64,000 nt of DNA, taken from positions 22,322 through 86,321 of the forward strand of contig NZ_JABWCU010000023.1 in the NCBI RefSeq assembly GCF_018491765.1. The letters are read 5' to 3'. The translations under genes were made by a program, and so were the position numbers. A model generated the notes under the pieces. That model was not told the origin of the DNA, ran no database searches, and worked only from the letters and a program-made list of their open reading frames with translations. Source of the DNA: Novosphingobium profundi. Lineage in GTDB: Bacteria; Pseudomonadota; Alphaproteobacteria; Sphingomonadales; Sphingomonadaceae. Shown here piece after piece: positions 57,322 to 64,000 of the stretch; position 1 is the stretch's first letter; the number at the start of each line of letters is the position of its first letter.

Positions 57322-59819
57322 ACGACAAGCTCGAACTCGACATTCCAGTGTTGTTGCCGGACCTTCCTGACGCGGCCGATGCCTGCCTGGACCGTCTCGT
57401 ATCAACCCTGTCAAAGCGCGAAGGTGTCGAGCGGGCGCATGTGATCTGTCTCGACGGCAACACGCCAGCGGCGCTGTGCATCCATTTCGATGCCGCCAAG
57501 CTGCCGCTGCCACGGTTGCGCGAAATGGTGCGCGCCGCAGGTGCCGAAATCACCGAGCGCTACGGCCATGCGATCTGGCAGGTGACGGGGATCAACCACG
57601 AACGTCGGGCGCGCACGGTCAGCGATGCGCTGTGCGCCTTGCCCGGCGTGGTCCAGGCAAGCGCCAGCACCAGCGGGTCTGTCCGGGTCGAATATGATCG
57701 CCGCGAAACCACCGAAGAGGAGGTGCGCGCTGCGCTTCGCAAGCTGAAGGTGAGGGTGGGCAAGCGGGTCGCTGCCGATGAACATGCCGGCCACGACCAC
57801 GGCCCCGGGGGCCACGGCGCGGGCGAAGAGAAGCACGGCCCCGGCGATGGCCACGACCATAGCCACGCCGAATTTCTCGGCCCCAATACCGAGCTGATCT
57901 TCGCGCTCGCCTGTGGCGCGCTGCTGGGGATCGGCTACGCGATCGAGAGGCTGGTCGCTGGCGCGCCCGAATGGCTGCCGACCGCCTGCTATATCGCAGC
58001 CTATTTCTTCGGCGGATTCTTCACGCTGCGCGAGGCGATCGACAACCTCCGGATGAAGAAGTTCGAGATCGACACGCTGATGTTGGTCGCTGCGGCCGGC
58101 GCCGCTGCGCTGGGCGCATGGGCCGAAGGTGCGCTGCTGCTGTTCCTGTTCAGCCTCGGCCATGCGCTTGAGCATTATGCAATGGGCCGCGCCAAGAAGG
58201 CGATCGAGGCGCTGGCGAAGCTCGCGCCCGAAACCGCGACCGTGCGACGCGGCGGGCAGACCAGCGAAATCCCGGTCGAGCAGATGGTCGTCGGGGACAT
58301 TGCCATCGTCCGCCCGAACGAGCGCCTGCCTGCCGACGGCTTCGTCATCAAGGGCACCAGCGCGATCAACCAGGCCCCGGTCACGGGTGAAAGCATCCCG
58401 GTCGACAAGGTGCCGGTCGCAGATGCCGCAGCGGCACGCGCCAAGCCCGATGCAGTCGACGCGGAAAGCCGGGTTTTTGCTGGTACGATCAACGGCGGCG
58501 GCGCGATCGAGATCGAGGTGACACGCCGTTCCAATGAAAGCGCGCTTGCCAAGGTCGTGAAGATGGTGAGCGAAGCGGAGACGCAGAAGTCGCCGACGCA
58601 GCGCTTCACCGACCGGTTCGAACGGATCTTCGTGCCCGCCGTCCTGGTCCTGTCAGTGCTCCTGCTGTTCGCATGGGTGGTCGTCGACGAGCCGTTCCGC
58701 GACAGCTTCTATCGCGCGATGGCGGTGCTGGTGGCGGCAAGCCCGTGCGCGCTCGCGATCGCAACGCCGAGCGCGGTCCTGTCGGGCGTTGCCCGTGCAG
58801 CGCGGGGCGGCGTGCTCGTGAAGGGCGGTGCACCGCTCGAAAACCTCGGGTCGCTCAAAGCGATCGCTTTCGACAAGACGGGCACGCTGACCGAAGGTCG
58901 TCCGCGCATCACTGATGTCGTGCCCGTCGATGGCGCCGATGAAGGCGAGTTGCTGGCGCTGGCTGTCGCCGTCGAAGCGTTGAGCGACCATCCCCTGGCC
59001 CAAGCGATCGTCAAGGACGGCCGCGAACGTCTGAACGATCGTGCCGTGCCGACTGCCGGCGACCTCAAGAGCCTGACCGGTCGGGGCGTCACCGCGAGCG
59101 TGGATGGCGAGACGGTGTGGATCGGCAAGGCCGAGATGTTCGGAAGTGAGGGCATTCCGGCGCTGGGGCAGGGCGCGCAGGACGCAATCGCGAAGCTGCG
59201 CGAGAACGGCCGCACGACAATGGTGGTCCGCAAGGGGGACCGCGACCTGGGCGCGATCGGCCTGATGGACACGCCTCGCGAAGCTGCCAAGACCGCGTTG
59301 CGTCGGCTGCACGAGATGGGCGTGTCGCGGATGATAATGATCTCCGGCGATCACCAGAAAGTCGCCGAAGCGATCGCCGACGAAGTCGGGATCGACGAAG
59401 CGTGGGGCGACCTCATGCCCGAAGACAAGGTTGCCGCGATCAAGAAGCTCGCCGGCGAAGACAAGGTCGCGATGGTGGGCGACGGCGTGAACGATGCGCC
59501 GGCGATGGCAAGCGCCACGGTCGGCATCGCGATGGGCGCGGCGGGGTCGGACGTTGCGCTGGAGACAGCCGACGTGGCGCTGATGGCCGACGATCTGGCG
59601 CACCTGCCATTCGCAGTCGGTCTTAGCCGCCATACCCGTGGAATCATCCGGCAGAACGTCTTCGTCAGCCTGGGTGTCGTCGCCTTCCTGGTGCCTGCTA
59701 CCATCCTCGGCCTCGGCATTGGGCCAGCGGTGGCGGTTCATGAGGGATCGACGCTGCTCGTCGTCATCAATGCGCTCAGGCTGCTCGCCTACCGCGATCC
59801 GGCAGGGAAGGCGGCATGA
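57318..59819 (+). CDS. P1B-type heavy-metal ATPase (Zn/Cd/Pb exporter)
   Basis: 833 aa from ATG 57318, with the strong ribosome site AAGGAGGT. A degenerate N-terminal HMA-like region without CxxC is followed by a histidine-rich linker (about residues 154-184, HDHGPGGHG and GHDHSH). Then come the P-type core with SPC (about 474-476, SPCALAIATPSA), the phosphorylation motif DKTGTLTEG (D about 519), GDGVNDAPAM and a C-terminal P1B-type helix pair. SPC is typical for Zn/Cd/Pb exporters (ZntA/CadA/PbrA). Confidence 0.94.
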   Translation: MNDKLELDIPVLLPDLPDAADACLDRLVSTLSKREGVERAHVICLDGNTPAALCIHFDAAKLPLPRLREMVRAAGAEITERYGHAIWQVTGINHERRARTVSDALCALPGVVQASASTSGSVRVEYDRRETTEEEVRAALRKLKVRVGKRVAADEHAGHDHGPGGHGAGEEKHGPGDGHDHSHAEFLGPNTELIFALACGALLGIGYAIERLVAGAPEWLPTACYIAAYFFGGFFTLREAIDNLRMKKFEIDTLMLVAAAGAAALGAWAEGALLLFLFSLGHALEHYAMGRAKKAIEALAKLAPETATVRRGGQTSEIPVEQMVVGDIAIVRPNERLPADGFVIKGTSAINQAPVTGESIPVDKVPVADAAAARAKPDAVDAESRVFAGTINGGGAIEIEVTRRSNESALAKVVKMVSEAETQKSPTQRFTDRFERIFVPAVLVLSVLLLFAWVVVDEPFRDSFYRAMAVLVAASPCALAIATPSAVLSGVARAARGGVLVKGGAPLENLGSLKAIAFDKTGTLTEGRPRITDVVPVDGADEGELLALAVAVEALSDHPLAQAIVKDGRERLNDRAVPTAGDLKSLTGRGVTASVDGETVWIGKAEMFGSEGIPALGQGAQDAIAKLRENGRTTMVVRKGDRDLGAIGLMDTPREAAKTALRRLHEMGVSRMIMISGDHQKVAEAIADEVGIDEAWGDLMPEDKVAAIKKLAGEDKVAMVGDGVNDAPAMASATVGIAMGAAGSDVALETADVALMADDLAHLPFAVGLSRHTRGIIRQNVFVSLGVVAFLVPATILGLGIGPAVAVHEGSTLLVVINALRLLAYRDPAGKAA

Positions 59820-60565
59820 AGTGGCTGATCGCCTTCGACCTCGACGGCACGCTTGCCGAGAGCAAGCGGCCGTTATCGGAGGATATGGCCGCAATCCTCG
59901 CCCGATTGCTCGCCATCACGGATGTGGCGGTGATCTCGGGCGGGGACTGGCCGCAGTTCGAAAAGCAGATCGCCTCGCGCCTTCCTGCCGGCGTCGCGCT
60001 CGACCGTCTCTGGTTGATGCCGACCACAGGCACGAAACTCTATCGGTTCATCAATGGCGCTTGGCGCGCGGTCTATGCCGAACTGTTCGACGACGCGGAG
60101 AAGGCGAAGATCCGCACGGCCTTCGATCAGGCGCTGACCGATGCCGGTCTCGCCGACGAACGTATCTGGGGCGAACGGATCGAGGACCGGGGCAGCCAGA
60201 TCACCTTTTCGGGCCTGGGGCAGGCAGCGCCGCTGAAGGAAAAGGAAGCGTGGGATCCTGACCGAAAGAAGAGGACCGCGTTGCAGGCCACGTTGCGCGC
60301 GAAGCTGCCGGAGCTCTCGATCAATCTCGGTGGCACGACATCGATCGACGTGACCAGAGCAGGGATCGACAAGGGCTATGGCCTGAAGCGCCTGAGTGCC
60401 GAGAGCGGTGTCCCGCTCGACGGGATGCTGTTCATTGGGGATGCGATATTCCCCGGTGGGAATGACTATCCCGCTGCTGAAATCGGCCTCGACACAGTGA
60501 GGGTGCGCGACGTCGCGGAAACCACCGCCGTCGTGACCGCCATCATCGCGTGTCTGCACCGATAG
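59816..60565 (+). CDS. HAD-superfamily phosphatase, phosphomannomutase-like (HAD-IIB)
   Basis: 249 aa: AFDLDGTLAESK (nucleophile aspartates), VAVISGGDWPQF, GIDKGYGLKRL and FIGDAIFPGGNDY, the last resembling eukaryotic-type phosphomannomutase. It overlaps the ATPase gene by four bases (ATGA), which ties it to the metal operon; its substrate is unknown. Confidence 0.82.
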   Translation: MKWLIAFDLDGTLAESKRPLSEDMAAILARLLAITDVAVISGGDWPQFEKQIASRLPAGVALDRLWLMPTTGTKLYRFINGAWRAVYAELFDDAEKAKIRTAFDQALTDAGLADERIWGERIEDRGSQITFSGLGQAAPLKEKEAWDPDRKKRTALQATLRAKLPELSINLGGTTSIDVTRAGIDKGYGLKRLSAESGVPLDGMLFIGDAIFPGGNDYPAAEIGLDTVRVRDVAETTAVVTAIIACLHR

Positions 60566-60733
60566 GATCAAGATACATGGTCGGCTCCATCGCGGAATGC
60601 CGCATTGTCAAAGCTCTGGCTTCTGTCGCTTAGGGCAGCGCTTCCTAAAACGAAAAGAAGGCAATGTGCGCGTCTCCGCGAACAAAGCCTCCAGCGATCA
60701 ATCTAAGAGATTCCGCCGCGCTTCTCAATCGTA

Positions 60734-63592
60734 GGGGGCGTTTGCGGGAGGGGGCGGAATCCTACGCTAAGGATTTGGGCCAGCGATATTCCCCGGTTAG
60801 ATTGATGTGTTCCCATCCCAACGGCGAGACGTGGGCGAGTAGATCAGGCGCGATATGGGTACCGCTGGCGGCCCGGGTATTGACGACCTCGCCGAGCTTC
60901 ATGGTGTTCCAGAATATGATGATGGCGGCGAGCAGGTTCATTCCGGCGATGCGATAGTGCTGGCCTTCGCCGGATCGATCCCGGATTTCACCTCGGCGGT
61001 GGAAGCTGATGGCGCGCTTTAGGGCGTGGTGGGCCTCACCCTTGTTGAGGCCGATCTGAGCCTGGCGCTGGAGGCCGGCATCAAGAATCCAGTCGATCAT
61101 GAACAGGGTTCGCTCGATGCGGCCCACCTCTCGCAATGCGAGGGCCAGCTCATTCTGGCGCGGGTAAGAGGCGAGCTTGCGAAGAATCTGGCTGGGGGCG
61201 ACGATCCCCGCTGCGATCGTCGCCATGATGCGCAGGATGTCGGGCCAGTTGCGCTCGATGAGCGGTTCATTGATCTTACCTCCGACCAGCGCTCGCACAT
61301 TGGCCGGCGTCGCGTTGGGCGTGAAGGCATAGAGTCTTTTCTGAGGGAGATCGCGGATACGGGGGGCGAACCTGTAGCCGAGCAAGGCGCAGGCGGCGAA
61401 CACATGATCGGTGAAGCCGCCCGTGTCGGCAAAATGCTGGCGAACGCGGCGGCCCGCGTCATTCATGAGCAGCCCGTCCAGGATATAGGGAGCCTCGCTG
61501 ACCGTTGCCGGGATCACCTGGGTTGCGAACGGCGCATATTGATCGGACACATGGCTGTATCCCTTGAGGCCCGGGACGTTGCCATATTTCGCGTTGATCA
61601 GATTCATCGCCTCGCCCTGCTCGGTAGCAAGGAAGAACTGCCCGTCGCTGGATGCCGATTGCCCTTGTCCTCAGAAGGCGGCCATGGGCAGGGCGGCGTG
61701 GGCCTCCACGATCATGGCGAGCGCCCGATCATAGGCGCTGCCTTCGACATGCCAGCGCGCGATCCGCAGCAATTCCCAGAAGCTGTGCGTGTTGGTCGCC
61801 GCCGCCATCTTGCGCAAACCGAGATTGACGCCTTCCGCCAGCAACACGTTCATCAGGCCGATCCGGTCGCTGCAGGGCGCGCCGGTGCGCAGATGCGTGA
61901 ACGCCTCGGAAAATCCGGTTCGCTCATCGACTTCCAGCAACAGATCGGTGATCCTCGCGGGCGGGAGCTGTTGATAGAGATCGAGCACGAGATCCTCGGC
62001 CCCTTCGGGCGTGTCGGCCCTCAGCTTGTCGATGTGCAGCTTGCCGTTCTCGATGATGCCGCCTGGGATCGTGCCGGTTCGCGCCGCGCGGCCAAACTCC
62101 TTCAGCCGTGTATCCAGTCGAGCCCTGCGCTCGGCCAGCCATTCGCCGGGTCGCAGCGGCACGGCGAGCCGCGCGGTCTGCTCTATCGCCTGTGGCGGGA
62201 CCAGAAGCTGCTTGAGGTCGCCATAGCGGCGCGATCCCGCCAACCATATGTCACCGGACCGGAAGGCGTCGCGGATGTGGAACAGCACCGCGATTTCCCA
62301 AAGCCGGTGGTCGCCGCTGGGCTCAGCGCGAAGATGACGATGCCATTTCGAGTTGGGACGTAGAAAATCCACCGGCGGATCGACCTTGATCCCGTTACGC
62401 AGCATCGCAACGGCCGCCAGAAGAGGCGTGGCGATCGGCGCCGCCTGCATGTCGAGCAGGCGCAGCATCCTGGGCGCGTAGAGGCGGAAACGGTGATAGC
62501 CGTCCAGCACACGGCTGAGCGGGTCGGCCGCGAGCACGTTGGTCAGCGCGGAGGCCGTGGCGACAAGGGTTCTGAACCGTTCCCAGCCAGGCCCGGTGGC
62601 GATTATCCCGTCCAGGGCCGTGCCATCGTCCTGCGCTCCAAGCAAAGCACCACCGATTTCGGCAAAGGACTTCAGCGTGTCCCGAACGGCCGCCTTTTCG
62701 TCGGCGATCCTGGTGTTGCAAAGGCGTTCGGAGGCCCGATAGAGACGGCCTACGATGCGATCGTGGGTCTCCACGATGACATCGGCCAGCGATGACCGCC
62801 ATTCCAGGGTGCAGACAGCGAGGATCGCAAGCCGCCTGTCTTCGGGCAGATCACGCATGCCGTCGGCGTAATAGCGCTCGCCCTGCCGGCGAAGCCGGGT
62901 CACACGATGCGCCGGCACGCCGTCCAGCAAATCCGCCGGAAGATCGAACCTTTGAAGATATTCCAGTCGATCCATCAGCCGGTTAGCGGCTGCTGAATTT
63001 GCGCCAACCTCGAACTGTCGCAGCCATACGAAGCGCGTGACGCGACCATCCACCGTATCCTCCAACAGGTGAGCCAAATTCTCGCTCAGGGTTGGCGTGA
63101 TGCGATGGGCGATAAGATCCTCGATCCGGCGCTCGGCCTCAACCAGCGCATCGGCGCAAAGGCGCTCGATCGTCGAGGAGCCGGGAAGGATCGTGCGGGT
63201 GCGGCGACACTCCGCAACGAAGCGACGGGCAAGATCCTCATTCGATGTCGCCGCCTCGGCTTCCCGAGCGATCCATTCGCGCAAATCCCGTGCGCCCCGC
63301 CCCGAAAAGGAGCGATAGCCGTAGATTCGGCGAAGGTCCGCCAGATGCTCGTGCCGGGTCTCCTCGCGCGCGGCATAGAGGAGTAGATCGTCGCTGGTCA
63401 GACCGAGCTGGGCCGCGACGAAATCCGATACCTGCGCCGGGATCAACTCGCCAGGAGCGAGCACCCGGCCCGGGTAGCGCAGGACGCACAGTTGCAGCGC
63501 GAAGCCAAAACGATTGTGGGCGCGCCGGCGCTGGCGGATATGCCCGAGATCCTCATCGCTGAGGGTATAGTGCCGCAGCAGCTCACCTTGAT
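60734..63592 (-). mobile_element. Tn3-family transposon, right-hand part truncated by an IS6 element
   Basis: A Tn3-type terminal repeat lies at 60734-60772: GGGGGCG at the outer end and TACGCTAAGG at the inner end, the conserved Tn3-family ends. The transposase gene starts right inside it. The opposite end is not seen because an IS6-family element begins at 63593. No resolvase or cargo is in the window. Confidence 0.85.
60762..63592 (-). pseudogene. tnpA: Tn3-family transposase with in-frame stop and lost N terminus
   Basis: One continuous reading frame from 63592 to the stop at 60762, interrupted by TGA at 61673-61671. The sequence reads LPMAAF, stop, GQGQSASSDGQFF, where Tn3 transposases have F-W-G-Q-G: a tryptophan codon has become TGA. 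Upstream landmarks: ELLRHYTLSDEDLGHIRQRR and NRFGFALQLCVLRYPG; downstream QGEAMNLINAKYGN and the C-terminal DDE part. The first 20 or so residues and the start are replaced by IS6 sequence. Suppression of TGA would be needed for a full product. Confidence 0.9.
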
Positions 63593-64000
63593 GGCTCTGT
63601 TGCAAACTCTGGCGCAGTGGCCAAGATTGGGCTGCTGGATTGGCAGGATCGGTTGCGATGAACGATTTCAAGGGGCGGCACTTCACCGGAGAGGTCATCC
63701 TATGGGCGGTGCGCTGGTATTGTCGATACGGCATCAGCTATCGTGATCTCGCGGAAATGCTGGCTGAGCGTGGGATCGATGTCGATCATACGACTATCTA
63801 TCGTTGGGTGCAGCGCTACGCGCCGGAGATGGAGAAACGACTCCGCTGGTTCTGGCGGCGTGGTTTTGATCTGAGCTGGCGCCTCGATGAGACTTACGTC
63901 AAGGTGCGGGGCAAATGGACCTACCTGTATCGGGCGGTCGACAAGCGGGGCGACACGATTGATTTCTACCTGTCACCGACTCGCAGCGCCAAGTCTGCGA
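63593..64000 (+). mobile_element. IS6-family insertion sequence (partial, runs off the window)
   Basis: Left inverted repeat starts GGCTCTGTTGCAAA, typical for IS6/IS26/IS6100-group elements, at the exact border of the broken Tn3 transposase. The right end lies outside the window. Confidence 0.9.
63658..64000 (+). CDS. tnpA: IS6-family (IS6100-like) transposase, partial
   Basis: Begins MNDFKGRHFTGEVILWAVRW and continues with YRDLAEMLAERGIDVDHTTI (HTH), then WRLDETYVKVRGKWTYLYRAVD, the first catalytic aspartate region of IS6 enzymes. The frame is open to the window edge; 114 codons are seen of the usual 230-260. Confidence 0.92.
   Translation, partial: MNDFKGRHFTGEVILWAVRWYCRYGISYRDLAEMLAERGIDVDHTTIYRWVQRYAPEMEKRLRWFWRRGFDLSWRLDETYVKVRGKWTYLYRAVDKRGDTIDFYLSPTRSAKSA

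Noticed and set aside
1..64000. CRISPR array, rRNA or phage structural genes
   Set aside because: No regularly spaced identical repeats with unique spacers, no rRNA-like segments and no capsid, tail or terminase proteins were seen.

Overview
The window looks like part of a large, mosaic conjugative plasmid (or a plasmid-derived island) from a sphingomonad such as Novosphingobium, Sphingobium or Sphingomonas. Base composition is GC-rich. The conjugation genes are of the MobF/TrwC type with a TrwA-TrwB-TrwC order, DUF736 and DUF2493 plasmid genes are present, and the metal-resistance cluster and insertion sequences fit that group. No replication, partition or type IV secretion genes were found here.

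Left part (1-18.7 kb) is the plasmid backbone. An unrecognised gene (12-1412) is followed by a truncated duplicate of the DUF736 3' end (1668-1878), which marks a recombination joint. From 2.2 to 10.3 kb about a dozen small genes all run on the plus strand. Recognisable ones are DUF736, an SSB-like protein and a DUF2493 protein. They are separated by long GC-rich, hairpin-rich spacers with dispersed repeats (3069-3184, 6934-7073, 7625-7762; 9379-9455 and 9561-9637). A candidate oriT with strong palindromes lies at about 11.0-11.1 kb, and then come a ribbon-helix-helix protein, the coupling protein TraD/TrwB, the MobF relaxase-helicase and three small envelope or DUF genes. By analogy with R388, the 2.2-10.3 kb block would be the leading region, and its genes point toward oriT as expected for early expression from single-stranded DNA.

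Middle part (18.7-44 kb) is an accessory mosaic. It holds an SNase-like gene, an IS701-family element with CTAG target duplications, and a five-gene operon for an alternative caa3-type cytochrome oxidase (subunit II-cytochrome c, fused I/III, a small membrane protein, CtaG, a triheme cytochrome c). A DedA gene, a decayed cysA with an intact yezD, and an IS91-type transposase with a tyrosine recombinase follow. An IS5-family element then sits between a decapitated HEPN (ApeA-like) gene and a truncated old-yellow-enzyme gene. Next are LysR, HxlR/SnoaL, a PIN toxin-antitoxin pair, WGR and DUF1612 genes, an integrase, and a compact Tn552/Tn5053-like transposon (40926-43998) with 47-bp inverted repeats.

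Right part (44-60.6 kb) is a metal-resistance island. A retropepsin-PDZ protease and a cation-diffusion facilitator share near-identical MerR-type promoters, with the MerR regulator between them. The rest comprises an FTR1-cytochrome c permease, CzcI-like/CzcCBA efflux, an SRPBCC protein, two MliC-like lipoproteins, ZIP and CDF transporters, a Zn/Cd/Pb P-type ATPase and a HAD phosphatase, many with 4-bp ATGA overlaps. The window ends in a Tn3-family transposon whose transposase carries an in-frame TGA and has lost its N terminus to an IS6-family insertion.
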